Assembly: GCA_002418895.1 (NCBI GenBank)
Contig: DIFA01000022.1
Location: 1-27,189, forward strand
Direction: 5' to 3'
Length of the DNA stretch: 27,189 bases
Source: Dehalococcoidia bacterium UBA5760
GTDB taxonomy: Bacteria; Chloroflexota; Dehalococcoidia; Dehalococcoidales; UBA5760
Part shown: piece by piece, positions 16,232-24,997 of the stretch
Position numbering within the stretch: position 1 is the stretch's first letter
How the letters are laid out: every line of letters starts with the position of its first letter
Program-made: the position numbers and the translations under genes
Notes under the pieces: generated by a model
Seen by the model: the letters and a program-made list of their open reading frames with translations, nothing else
Databases searched by the model: none
What the model was told of the DNA's origin: nothing

Positions 16232-18964
16232 ATGCAAAAGCAGTGGTATCGTCTCGACCCAGATGAAGTAATTGGGGAGCTTAATTCCCGACGCTCTGGA
16301 CTCACCGTAGATGAGGCCAAAGAGCGGCTTGTCCAGTATGGCCCCAACGAGCTTGAGAGCAAAAAGAAGGCGCCTGCCATACTGCTATTTCTGCGTCAAT
16401 TCCGCAGTCCTATAGTCTACATACTCTGGGTCGCGGCTATTGTCAATTTCGTTCTGGGTAAAAACCTGGATGCCTTTGCGATACTGGCAGTACTATTGCT
16501 CTTGGCCGCAATTGGTTTTGTTCAGGAAGGTAAGGCGGAAAAGGCCATGGAAGCCCTAGTGCAGATGACGGCGCCTAAAACGAAGGTCAGGCGTGACGGT
16601 GAAGTAAAGGAGATTAAGACCAGGGAAGTGGTGTCAGGTGATATCCTTGTCCTCGAGGCCGGAGACAAGGTGCCGGCCGACGCCCGGCTGATGGAGGTTG
16701 CCAGTCTGCAAGTAAACGAGGCGTCGCTCACCGGAGAATCCATGTCAGTGAATAAGCATACGGCACCTATCAGCGGGGAGGTTGCCGTGGCTGATCGGAA
16801 GAACATGGTATACATGGGCACTATCATCACCAGCGGTCGCACCAGTGCCGTGGTCGTAGCCACCGGGATGGCCACCGAAATGGGTAAAATTGCCACGGTT
16901 ATCCAAGAGGTTAAGCTAGAAAAGACGCCTCTACAGAGAAGCATTGATAAACTGGGTCACTACATTATTTATGTGGTGCTGGGCGCCTGTGCAATACTTG
17001 CAGTGGCGGGCATTTGGCGGGGTCTGGAGGGGTTAGAGATATTCTTGGTAGCAATAGCGGCGGCAGTGGCAGCCATCCCTGAAGGTCTACCGCCTGCGGT
17101 CACTGTAGTCCTGGCTGCGGGTATGCGGTACATGGCTTCGCGTAATGCCATCATCCGACGATTAGTGGCTGTGGAGACCCTGGGTTCAGCCACTGTCATC
17201 TGCTCCGACAAGACAGGCACTCTGACAATGAACGAGATGACGGTGAGGGATCTCTATGTCGACGGTAAGTGGGTCGAGATTACCGGTGAAGGCTACCAAG
17301 TAGAAGGGGATTTTCGCCGCGATAATAATACCATAGATCTTGAAAAGGAAGATGCAACCGTGCTGCTCCTTAAGATGGGCGTTCTCTGCAATGATGCGCT
17401 GCTTTCATCGGATAAGGAGTGCTGTAGCATAATGGGTGACCCGACAGAGGGAGCGTTATTGGTGGCAGCCGCCAAGGCTGGGCTAAACGAAGAGAAGCTA
17501 CAGGAAGCATATCCGCGCCTCGATGAAATTCCTTTCCAGAGCGAACGGCGCTATATGGCCACCCTTCACCCGCATGACGGGGGCAGAGTGGTTTACGTTA
17601 AGGGTGCCTTAGAAAAGCTACTGGAGATGAGCCAGAGCATCCTGAAAAACGGGAAGCCGGTACCCCTGAAGGAAAGGGAGAGAGAAACAATTCTGGGGAT
17701 AGGCGACACTATGGCGAAGGATGCCATGAGAGTCATGGCGTTCGCTTACGCCGAACATCCCGGAGAGTTTGCAGAGCTCAACGAAGAGCATATTAAAGGT
17801 AAGCTGGTGCTGGTGGGCCTAGCAGGCATGATTGACCCGCCTCGTGATGAGGCGATTAAAGCAGTTAAGCAAGCCGGGAGCGCCGGGATCAAGGTAATCA
17901 TGATTACCGGAGACAATAAACTGACCGCCGAGTCGGTGGCGCGGCAGCTCAAAATGCCTCCTGGCGAAACGCTGACCGGTGCCGACATCAATAAAATGAG
18001 TGATGAAAAGCTCTCCGAAAGGATGGAAAAGGTGTCGGTGTTTGCCCGAGTGGAACCTATCCTTAAGTTTAGGATTGTAAATGCGCTTAAGAAACGGGGA
18101 CACGTTGTTGCTATGACCGGGGACGGTGTTAACGACGCACCCGCACTAAAAACCGCTGATATCGGTATCGCCATGGGTATCACGGGCACCGATGTCGCCA
18201 AGGAGGCCTCGGACATGATTCTGGCGGATGATAACTTCGCCTCCGTTGTGTCCGCTGTTGAAGAAGGCCGAGCCATCTTCAACCGATTACGTAATGTAAC
18301 CACGTTTCTTCTTGCTACTGGCATGGGGGAGCTATTGGCTATTACGCTGGGACTCATACTTCTGGGTAAGGCGCCACTCATTGCGTTACAGATTCTCTGG
18401 ATTAACCTACTTACCGGTACCCTTATGGCGGTGCCCCTAGGTCTTGAACCAAAGGCAGGCGATGAGTTAAATAAGCCTCCCCGATCCCCCAAAGTTGGAC
18501 TGCTGTACCCAGGGCTATTGATGCGCATAGGCTTTCTGGCGGGAATGCTTGGCATCGGCGCAGTGCTGGTTTTTAACTTCATGGAGCCCGTAGTTGGTAT
18601 CGCGGAAGCCCGTACCATTGTTTTTTGCAGTGTGGTCATCTTCGAGTGGCTTCTTGTTTTGAACGCTCGTTCCGATGAATATACTATTTTCCAGTTGGGA
18701 GTACTTCGCAACCGGTGGCTGCTCGTATGTATATCTGTTGCTATTCTTTTACAGTTGGCGGTTGTCTATTTACCGTTCCTGCAGTCAGTCTTTGGCACAG
18801 TCCCCCTGGGCATTACCGGATGGGCCATCGCACTAATCCCTGGCGGAGCAGTATTTATCATTGAGACGATGCGCAAGATGGTTCGACCACGACTATTTGG
18901 TCGAGGTAAATGGCGGCCAGTCACGAATTCATGGATAAGGAAGTCTGGTTTTCCCCATTTCTGA
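16232..18964 (+). CDS. P2-type cation-transporting ATPase
   Basis: Membrane ion pump of the P-type superfamily, 910 residues. It has the N-terminal cation-ATPase domain, the actuator motif LTGES, the phosphorylation motif SDKTGTLT (Asp 326), the nucleotide-domain KGALE and the hinge motif MTGDGVNDAPALK. The layout of helices (pairs before and after the actuator, then six at the C-terminus) is that of P2 pumps. M4 carries PEGLP as in Ca2+ pumps (Glu 284). M5 reads ATGMGE and M6 reads NLLTGTL, where SERCA has SNVGE and NLVTD. The Asp that contacts both Ca2+ ions is therefore Gly 729, and the M5 Asn is Gly 697. Ion specificity is open (Ca2+, Na+, H+ or other). It has its own promoter and an AGGTGA ribosome binding site. 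Confidence 0.9.
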   Translation: MQKQWYRLDPDEVIGELNSRRSGLTVDEAKERLVQYGPNELESKKKAPAILLFLRQFRSPIVYILWVAAIVNFVLGKNLDAFAILAVLLLLAAIGFVQEGKAEKAMEALVQMTAPKTKVRRDGEVKEIKTREVVSGDILVLEAGDKVPADARLMEVASLQVNEASLTGESMSVNKHTAPISGEVAVADRKNMVYMGTIITSGRTSAVVVATGMATEMGKIATVIQEVKLEKTPLQRSIDKLGHYIIYVVLGACAILAVAGIWRGLEGLEIFLVAIAAAVAAIPEGLPPAVTVVLAAGMRYMASRNAIIRRLVAVETLGSATVICSDKTGTLTMNEMTVRDLYVDGKWVEITGEGYQVEGDFRRDNNTIDLEKEDATVLLLKMGVLCNDALLSSDKECCSIMGDPTEGALLVAAAKAGLNEEKLQEAYPRLDEIPFQSERRYMATLHPHDGGRVVYVKGALEKLLEMSQSILKNGKPVPLKERERETILGIGDTMAKDAMRVMAFAYAEHPGEFAELNEEHIKGKLVLVGLAGMIDPPRDEAIKAVKQAGSAGIKVIMITGDNKLTAESVARQLKMPPGETLTGADINKMSDEKLSERMEKVSVFARVEPILKFRIVNALKKRGHVVAMTGDGVNDAPALKTADIGIAMGITGTDVAKEASDMILADDNFASVVSAVEEGRAIFNRLRNVTTFLLATGMGELLAITLGLILLGKAPLIALQILWINLLTGTLMAVPLGLEPKAGDELNKPPRSPKVGLLYPGLLMRIGFLAGMLGIGAVLVFNFMEPVVGIAEARTIVFCSVVIFEWLLVLNARSDEYTIFQLGVLRNRWLLVCISVAILLQLAVVYLPFLQSVFGTVPLGITGWAIALIPGGAVFIIETMRKMVRPRLFGRGKWRPVTNSWIRKSGFPHF

Positions 18965-19047
18965 ACAGTTTGATATCTTATCATAGTCTAGTGTTATGAA
19001 TAAGAATCCTTTCTTGGTCTTAAATGCGCCTATTGAGGAGTGGCTAT

Positions 19048-19272
19048 ATGAAATCCACCCACAGCAAGGAAGCTGACTTAAGTAACATCACCGCTGTCAT
19101 CTTTGACACGGATGGAGTGCTTGATTGGATAGTCAAGCACTGTCAAAACAGGGCTGAGGCAATAGAGACACTCATCGGCTATATACCCGCCACCGTTGCG
19201 CTTGATATGAAAGGCCTTGATCTGGGGAACGAGCTAATGGGAAGTCTCCTTTCAATCTCTACAGGAGATTGA
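19048..19272 (+). pseudogene. HAD-family (beta-phosphoglucomutase-like) remnant
   Basis: A 74-codon ORF. After a hydrophilic start it reads ITAVIFDTDGVLDW, which is HAD motif I (DxDGV) of beta-phosphoglucomutase-like phosphatases. The remaining 45 residues (ETLIGYIPATVALDMKG and beyond) do not contain motifs II to IV, and the whole is about one third of a HAD protein. GAGGAG at 19035-19040 sits seven bases before the ATG at 19048. It looks like a HAD gene collapsed by internal deletion. A role with trehalose/maltose phosphates would fit the neighbourhood but cannot be shown. Confidence 0.5.
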
Positions 19273-19663
19273 AAGGAGGAACTTAGGGAGACCAAAGGTT
19301 TTCTTGCTACATTCGGCGATAGGCTTCCCCGTGAGGTTGGGGATGAATACCATGCGTTGAGCTATCGGATGTGTGACAAGCCCTAACGACTTCGACATCT
19401 TACGATTATGTTGATGTTCCTCGGGTTTCTCACACGAATACTCAGAGTGTGCAATTAGCAAGAAAGACTTTGGCATCCACTAACCCACCGGCGTATCATT
19501 CCCAACCATCTCCCCCGCAGTATAGTTCACCACAGCCTGTTCTTGTTTATATTGACAGTTCTTACAGGATGGTAGTATTGTACTCCTGACACAGACTTTA
19601 CAGGGTGAAGCAGAATAGCAGATTGGCTTTCACCTCTGGGCGCTGATACCGTGGGGTATTTAA
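19273..19663. other. Region without a convincing gene
   Basis: No supported gene in about 390 bases. One plus-strand frame (roughly 19376-19590) stays open and is rich in Ser, Pro, Thr and Gln, but it has no start or ribosome binding site. It may be decayed sequence from the HAD-like gene. A possible promoter for the downstream kinase lies at 19552-19581. Confidence 0.4.
19552..19581 (+). promoter_or_regulatory. Possible promoter of the hybrid histidine kinase
   Basis: A perfect TTGACA at 19552-19557 is followed after 18 bases by TATTGT at 19576-19581 (four of six). It lies about 80 bases before the kinase ATG. The -10 element is weak, so this is tentative. Confidence 0.35.
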
Positions 19664-22219
19664 ATGGTGAAGAAGGAAAAAACTGAGACCAATCTGGTTC
19701 AAGAGCTGGAGGGGCTCAGGCCTCACGACCATCTCTGTATTATCTATGAATCGAATGCTGAGTGGGAAGCGGCTATCATCCCGTTTATCCGCATTGGTTT
19801 AGAGCGTAAAGAGAAGTGCATCTACGTTGCTGATACCCATACCGCCGACGAGTTGCGCAACCATCTCGGCAAGGCTGGCGTAGCAGCGGCCTCTTTCGAA
19901 GCCTCTGGCCAGCTTACCATCCTCAGGGAGAGCGATGTTTATACCCAAGAAGACTCTTTTGATCCTGACCGTATCATCAACCTTCTCATTGCCGAAACCG
20001 AGAAAGCCGTCAGTCAAGGTTATCCTGCACTACGTGTCACCGGCGAGATGACGTTTGTGCTCAAAGGAGTTACCGGCTCGGAAAGGCTCTTAGAGTATGA
20101 AACAAAACTGAACCGCGATCTATTTCCTAAATACCCCTGCCTTGCTATCTGCCAATACGACCGCTGGAAGTTCGCCCCGGAGATTATCAAGGGTGTCGTC
20201 ATGACCCATCCCAAGCTCATACACGGCAACCGGATCAGCCCCAACTTCTACTATATACCTACCGAGGATTTTCTCAACCACAAGCATGCCGAAATGGAAG
20301 TCCAGCACTGGCTCAACAACATAGCGCACGAAGGCAAGCGAAAGGAAGAACTAGAAGAATCAGAGTTCCGCTACCGGCGACTCTTCGAAGCGGCCAAAGA
20401 GGGGATACTGATCCTTAACGCAGAGAGCGGAATAATCGAGGATATTAATCCCTATTTGCTGGATCTGGTAGGATATTCCAAGCAGGAGATATTAGGTAAG
20501 CGGCTCTGGGAACTTGGTTTTTTCAAGGACAGGTTTCGTAGCCAGGATTCCTTCCGCGAGTTACAGGAAAAGGGATATATTCACTACGATGGCCTGCCTC
20601 TTGAGACTAAGGATGGACGCAAGGTTGATGTTGAGTTTGTTGGCAATTCATACCTGGTCAATAGCGAGAGGGTAATTCAATGCAACATTCGCGACATTAC
20701 TGAGCGTAGGAAGGCGGAGAGGGAACTTAAACTCAGGGCAGAACTGCTGGACAATACTGTTGATGCGATATTTCTGCACACACTGGAGGGGAAGTTCACC
20801 TATGTTAACGCGCAAGCTTACCGGTCGCTCGGATATTCGAAAGACGAGTTGCTTAAACTTGATCTCAACATAATAACTGCTCCAAGGGTTAACGCCGAGG
20901 CACAGTGGAAGCAGCTATTGGAGGAAGGACAAGCAATATTCGAATCAGCCCAATTACGTAAAGATGGCTCCGTAATGGCTGTCGAGGTACACGCTCGAGT
21001 TATAGAAGTCGAAAATAATAAGCTAATTCTCAGCGTTATCCATAATATTACCGAGCATAAAAAGGCGGAGGCGGAAAGACAGGAACTGGAGAGGAAGGCA
21101 CAGACAAGCAGCCGCCTGGCATCGGTGGGCGAGATGGCATCCGGTATCGCTCACGAGATAAATAACCCCCTCACCAGCGTGGTCGGTTTCTCCGAGCTCC
21201 TCATGGAAAAGGACCTGCCCAAAGATATAAGGGATGACATTAAGATTATCCACGACGGATCAAAGAGGGTTGCCGATATCGTAAAGAGGCTACTTTCCTT
21301 TGCCCGCCAGCAGAAGCCGGTGCAAAGCCTCACCGGCATCAACGAGATAATCGAAAGCACCCTTACCCTGCGAAAGTATGCTCTGGAGACAAGTAACATC
21401 GAGGTCATCACCCACTTCGCCCCCGAGCTACCCTGGACGGTTGCCGACGCCGGACAATTGCAGCAGGTATTTATGAACATCATCGTCAATACCGAGACGG
21501 AGATGAGGAAGGCCCACGGCAGGGGCAGGCTTACCATCAGGACGGAGCGGGCCGGCGACAGGATACTGATATCGTTCAGGGATGACGGGCCGGGTATAAC
21601 AAAGAACAACATGGATAAGATATTCGACCCCTTCTTCACCACCAAGGAGGTGGGAGAGGGTACAGGACTGGGCCTCAGCCTCTCCCACGGCATCATATCC
21701 GAACACAGGGGTAATCTGTATGCAAGGAGCCGGCCGGGCAAGGGAGCCACCTTCTATGTCGAACTGCCCATAATAGATGAAGCAAAACAGCTCGGCCTGA
21801 ATGAGCCTGATGAAGATAGTGAGGCCGGGGTTGTATCCAGCGCCCGGATACTTGTGGTGGATGACGAGCCGTCTATTCTGGCCTTCCTGAGTGAAGTATT
21901 GGGCCACGAGGGCTATGAAGTGGAAACGGCTGGTAGCGGGAAAGAGGCCCTGGCGCTGTTGGAGAAAAGGAGATACAGCCTCATCCTGTGCGATATCAAG
22001 CTGCCCGGTCTGAGCGGCATCGAGATATATGGGAAGATGGGGGAAATTGCCTCATCCCTGCAAAAGAGGGTTATCTTTATCACCGGGGACGTAATCGGCA
22101 GCAATACCATGGAATTTTTCAAAAAGAGCAAAGCCCCACATGTTGCCAAGCCCATCGATATCTTCAAGCTTAAGAAAGAAGTAAACCGGGTAATTACTGG
22201 AGGAGCTACGTTTCCTTAA
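19664..22219 (+). CDS. MEDS-PAS-PAS hybrid histidine kinase with receiver
   Basis: Soluble signalling kinase, 851 residues. Residues about 10-205 match the MEDS sensory domain (DHLCIIYES; FIRIGLERKEKCIYVAD; PNFYYIPTEDF) known from DcmR-like regulators of C1 metabolism. Two PAS domains follow (about 235-350 and 355-475; DITERRKAE and NITEHKKAE mark their ends). The HisKA domain has GIAHEINNPL with the phospho-His at about 497. The ATPase domain has IIVNTETEM (N box), DDGPGI, PFFTTKEVGEGTGLGLS. The C-terminal receiver (about 730-845) has VVDDE, the acceptor Asp at about 777 (LCDIKLPG), a Thr in FITGD and Lys in AKP. No membrane segment is seen, so the signal is cytoplasmic. The regulator downstream is the likely partner. 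Confidence 0.9.
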   Translation: MVKKEKTETNLVQELEGLRPHDHLCIIYESNAEWEAAIIPFIRIGLERKEKCIYVADTHTADELRNHLGKAGVAAASFEASGQLTILRESDVYTQEDSFDPDRIINLLIAETEKAVSQGYPALRVTGEMTFVLKGVTGSERLLEYETKLNRDLFPKYPCLAICQYDRWKFAPEIIKGVVMTHPKLIHGNRISPNFYYIPTEDFLNHKHAEMEVQHWLNNIAHEGKRKEELEESEFRYRRLFEAAKEGILILNAESGIIEDINPYLLDLVGYSKQEILGKRLWELGFFKDRFRSQDSFRELQEKGYIHYDGLPLETKDGRKVDVEFVGNSYLVNSERVIQCNIRDITERRKAERELKLRAELLDNTVDAIFLHTLEGKFTYVNAQAYRSLGYSKDELLKLDLNIITAPRVNAEAQWKQLLEEGQAIFESAQLRKDGSVMAVEVHARVIEVENNKLILSVIHNITEHKKAEAERQELERKAQTSSRLASVGEMASGIAHEINNPLTSVVGFSELLMEKDLPKDIRDDIKIIHDGSKRVADIVKRLLSFARQQKPVQSLTGINEIIESTLTLRKYALETSNIEVITHFAPELPWTVADAGQLQQVFMNIIVNTETEMRKAHGRGRLTIRTERAGDRILISFRDDGPGITKNNMDKIFDPFFTTKEVGEGTGLGLSLSHGIISEHRGNLYARSRPGKGATFYVELPIIDEAKQLGLNEPDEDSEAGVVSSARILVVDDEPSILAFLSEVLGHEGYEVETAGSGKEALALLEKRRYSLILCDIKLPGLSGIEIYGKMGEIASSLQKRVIFITGDVIGSNTMEFFKKSKAPHVAKPIDIFKLKKEVNRVITGGATFP

Positions 22220-22300
22220 AGGGTTATATTCTTTATAGAGTCAAGGCGGAGGAAACTATCCGGTGGGGAAGCCGTAGTTTTTGGATAGGGAAGTATTGAG

Positions 22301-23410
22301 ATGAGGGAAGAGATGCTCGCTAAGGAAACGATACTGATAGTTGATGACGAGGAAGTAGTTCGCAAGCTACTCAGACGTAAGCTCGTCGGTATGGGCTACC
22401 AGTGTCGCGAAGCCGGTGGTGCTGCTCAGGCTATGGATGAGTTGCAGGCCGGTGCGGTGGCACTGGTTCTTCTCGATATCAAGATGCCGGGTAAATCAGG
22501 GGTTCAGTTACTGCCCGAAATAAAGGCTGCTTACCCTGATAAGGTAGTGATTATGGCTACTGCTAACACCGATACCGATACCGCTGTGAATTGTATGAAG
22601 CATGGTGCCTATGACTATGTCACCAAACCGTTTAACCTTGGCGGAGTTGTCCTGAGTGTGGAGCGGGCTCTGGAGAGGAAGAGGCTGGAGCTGGAGAACC
22701 GAGACTACCAGCAGCACCTGGAAGAGCGGGTTAGCCAGCAGGCGGAGAAAATCCGCCAATCGTTCTTGAATTCGATTACTGCTCTTGCCTATGCCCTGGA
22801 AGCTAAGGACAGGTATACCAGCGGCCACTCCGAGCGGGTCGCCGCTTTATCCGTAGCGATCGCTACGGAACTGGGTTTACCACCGGAGGAAATCGAGAAG
22901 ATAAGACTGGCGGGGCTGCTCCACGATATCGGTAAGATAGGGGTGAAAGAGCCGGTACTGAATAAACCGGATGGGCTTACCGATGATGAGTTTCAGTATG
23001 TAAAAAGCCACTGTGAAATTGGAGAGCGTATCCTGGCCCCCATTGTGGAGGATAAAAAGATTCTGTTCATGGTGCGCCATCACCATGAACGCTACGATGG
23101 CGCTGGTTATCCTGATGGCCTGTCTTTAACAAAAATGCCGCCGTCTGCCGATGTTCTAGCGGCGGCTGAAGGTTGCACTGAGGTGGTTCATGAGGGGGTT
23201 GGAGGTGGGGTTCCCTCATGGTGTCGGGGTGCCAGCATCCTGGCAGTGGCTGATTCATTTGATGCGATGACCTCTGAGCGTCCCTACCGTAGGGCCATGA
23301 GTGATGAAATGGTCTGCGCCGAAATAGAAAGAGGCCGGGGTACCCAGTTTACCCCTGCGGTGGTGGATGCCTTCCTCAGAGTAAAGAAAAAGTCACTCAT
23401 AGCTGATTGA
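22301..23410 (+). CDS. Response regulator with HD-GYP domain
   Basis: Receiver domain (about residues 8-125; VDDEE, acceptor Asp 59 in LLDIKMPG, Lys in TKPF), a short coiled linker, then an HD-GYP domain, the family of cyclic-di-GMP phosphodiesterases. Metal and signature residues are present: SGHSERV, LLHDIGKIG (His 208), VKSHCEIGERIL, and HHHERYDGAGYPDGL. Residues 282-309 (23144-23227) are an in-frame insertion between YPDGLSLTKMPP and GASILAVADSFDAMTS, a junction where relatives have no such segment. An ATG at 22313 is an alternative start. It follows the hybrid kinase by about 80 bases and is its probable output. No GGDEF protein is in the window, so c-di-GMP turnover is inferred from the family. 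Confidence 0.9.
   Translation: MREEMLAKETILIVDDEEVVRKLLRRKLVGMGYQCREAGGAAQAMDELQAGAVALVLLDIKMPGKSGVQLLPEIKAAYPDKVVIMATANTDTDTAVNCMKHGAYDYVTKPFNLGGVVLSVERALERKRLELENRDYQQHLEERVSQQAEKIRQSFLNSITALAYALEAKDRYTSGHSERVAALSVAIATELGLPPEEIEKIRLAGLLHDIGKIGVKEPVLNKPDGLTDDEFQYVKSHCEIGERILAPIVEDKKILFMVRHHHERYDGAGYPDGLSLTKMPPSADVLAAAEGCTEVVHEGVGGGVPSWCRGASILAVADSFDAMTSERPYRRAMSDEMVCAEIERGRGTQFTPAVVDAFLRVKKKSLIAD
23189..23220. repeat. Inverted repeat inside the HD-GYP insertion
   Basis: CATGAGGG (23189-23196) and CCCTCATG (23213-23220) are perfect inverted copies around a G-rich 16-base loop. A second short pair, CCGCC near 23138 and GGCGG near 23161, lies just upstream. Both fall in or beside the 84-base insertion, suggesting it came from a small palindromic element. 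Confidence 0.4.
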
Positions 23411-23525
23411 CCGTGAGACAGAAAAGTAGTTTATGATTAGGGTTGGATGTCAATAACCGGACACTACCGCTTACTTTGCTACCACATTGCACCTTCTAGC
23501 GTTTCGTTTGATGTTAGGAATGTAT

Positions 23526-23531
23526 TATAAT
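23526..23531 (+). promoter_or_regulatory. Possible -10 element for the surface-protein unit
   Basis: A perfect TATAAT lies about 75 bases before the ATG at 23606. No good -35 hexamer lies at 16-18 bases; the nearest is a TTGATG only 12 bases away. It remains the best candidate start for the two-gene unit. Confidence 0.3.
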
Positions 23532-23605
23532 TAACCTCAAGTTAAGCAGCGATTTAGGGAAAAACCTTCTAATATTGATAGGCCGGTTGTCTTTAAGAGG
23601 TGATA

Positions 23606-24997
23606 ATGAAAGGCATCTTATTGAAACTATCTGTGTCCATGATAGCCATAGTCGTGCTATTGGTCCTTAGTGGCTCACCGCTTCTGGCGGCACCGAGTGG
23701 TCAGGTGGACGTAGAAAGTGACAATATCCTTGAACTCGGTGACAGTCAAGAAGTAGTGGTTACATTCAAGAATACGGCAGACACTGATGTCACCGATGTT
23801 GCTTCGACAATCCAGTTCATCACCCTATCGGCCGCAAATCTTAACCCTACTCGCACTTCAATAAGTCTATCCGCAGACTGGGAAATATGGGAGTCGGAAC
23901 TGTCGGCGAATTATAGGGCCTCCGGGATCGTGTCTGCTAGTGGCCCGTCCTCTGAAATCTATGCCCCTTATTCCACTACTAGCCCAGTTGATTTATATAC
24001 CTGGGGCCTAGGAGAGGCTAACGGATCAAGTGAACTATCCATTTACACCAGTCCCGGCCAGTTTCAAGATGATCTCAAGATCCTTCGACCGGGTGAGTTA
24101 TTCAGACTACGGATTACTGTCAACTGCCTGGACATTGTCGGAGATGCTAGACTTTGGTTTTTCTTTAGAGCTACAGAATACGAGCCGTCTACGGTCCCTG
24201 TATCGAATATCGGTGTAATCCCGGAAAACGAGAGAATTAACCTTTATTACTCCAAAGCCCCAGGTAGTGACCAGACACCGTACTGGTGGCCATTACACAA
24301 TAGCTATGATCCCTATGACCCAGGCCTTGGTACAGGACATAATTTCGGACAGTTATCTTGGAATAGAGGGGCAACAACTTATGCCTTCGCCAAGTCAAAC
24401 AAGCTTGTGCACCAGAAGCCGGTTGAGGATATTGAACAAGGGATCTATTCGTTCCATATATGTGGGATTAAGTTCTGGGATGTTAATTCTAACGGAACTT
24501 ATGAACCCGATATTGATCCTGGAATAGACGGCGTAGTCATAACTCTTCTTGGTCCCGACCAGTCCACCAAAGCCGAGGATTACTACCAGGGTAAATTCAG
24601 TTACACTGCAAATGAGGGTAACCCCCTTGACTCAGGCGAGAATATGTTCACCGGCAGCTACTGCTTCAACCTTGAGAATGTTGAGTCTGGCTTATACACC
24701 TTCTACATCAAGGAAGAAGTTCCTCCGGGCTGGATAGCAGTAACGCCGGAGATAATAGGTCCACTCACTCTTGAAGCATCAGATAGTGGTCCGCGGGAAT
24801 CGGTTAACAATCACTTCGGAAACGTACAGTTGCCTGCCCCATCACGGTCTCGAACAGCAGTAGGTGGTGAGGTCTATCCTATAAACAAGATGGTAGTTCT
24901 GGCACCGTGGCTTGGTCTGGCTGGGGCCATAATAGCTGGTGTTTACGTATTCAGGAGGCATCACGCCGCTCGCAGGGCAAGCATTGACCAAGACTAA
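23606..24997 (+). CDS. Secreted surface protein with SdrD/Cna-B-like domain and C-terminal anchor
   Basis: Predicted exported protein of 463 residues. The first 30 residues form a signal peptide (Lys start, long hydrophobic core, likely cleavage after SPLLA). The body is rich in Ser, Thr, Asp and aromatics. Near its middle-to-end it has GIKFWDVNSNGTYEPDIDPG, resembling a Ca-binding SdrD B / Cna-B segment, ending in the beta-rich ESGLYTFYIKEEVPPGW. The C-terminus has GGEVYPINKMVVLAPW followed by a membrane helix and a basic tail (FRRHHAARR), a tripartite layout like a sorting or anchoring signal. The ATG at 23606 has AGAGGTGA just upstream. It overlaps the caspase-like gene by 14 bases. Its exact function is unknown. 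Confidence 0.75.
   Translation: MKGILLKLSVSMIAIVVLLVLSGSPLLAAPSGQVDVESDNILELGDSQEVVVTFKNTADTDVTDVASTIQFITLSAANLNPTRTSISLSADWEIWESELSANYRASGIVSASGPSSEIYAPYSTTSPVDLYTWGLGEANGSSELSIYTSPGQFQDDLKILRPGELFRLRITVNCLDIVGDARLWFFFRATEYEPSTVPVSNIGVIPENERINLYYSKAPGSDQTPYWWPLHNSYDPYDPGLGTGHNFGQLSWNRGATTYAFAKSNKLVHQKPVEDIEQGIYSFHICGIKFWDVNSNGTYEPDIDPGIDGVVITLLGPDQSTKAEDYYQGKFSYTANEGNPLDSGENMFTGSYCFNLENVESGLYTFYIKEEVPPGWIAVTPEIIGPLTLEASDSGPRESVNNHFGNVQLPAPSRSRTAVGGEVYPINKMVVLAPWLGLAGAIIAGVYVFRRHHAARRASIDQD

Noticed and set aside
17746..18711. Minus-strand open frame of about 320 codons
   Set aside because: It lies wholly inside the P-type ATPase gene, has a Ser/Pro/Arg-rich low-quality translation and no ribosome binding site; it is a shadow of the real gene.
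19252..19476. Minus-strand frame of 74 codons in the gap after the HAD remnant
   Set aside because: No ribosome binding site and no family features; it overlaps the end of the HAD remnant. Not strong enough to call a gene.
21151..21750. Minus-strand open frame of about 200 codons
   Set aside because: It is opposite the HisKA and ATPase domains of the kinase; its composition is typical of antisense frames.
24939..24983. Upstream GTG start for the caspase-like gene
   Set aside because: It would extend 15 codons further into the preceding gene without a well-placed ribosome binding site; the TTG at 24984 has a better one and leads straight into the basic, membrane-helix start.
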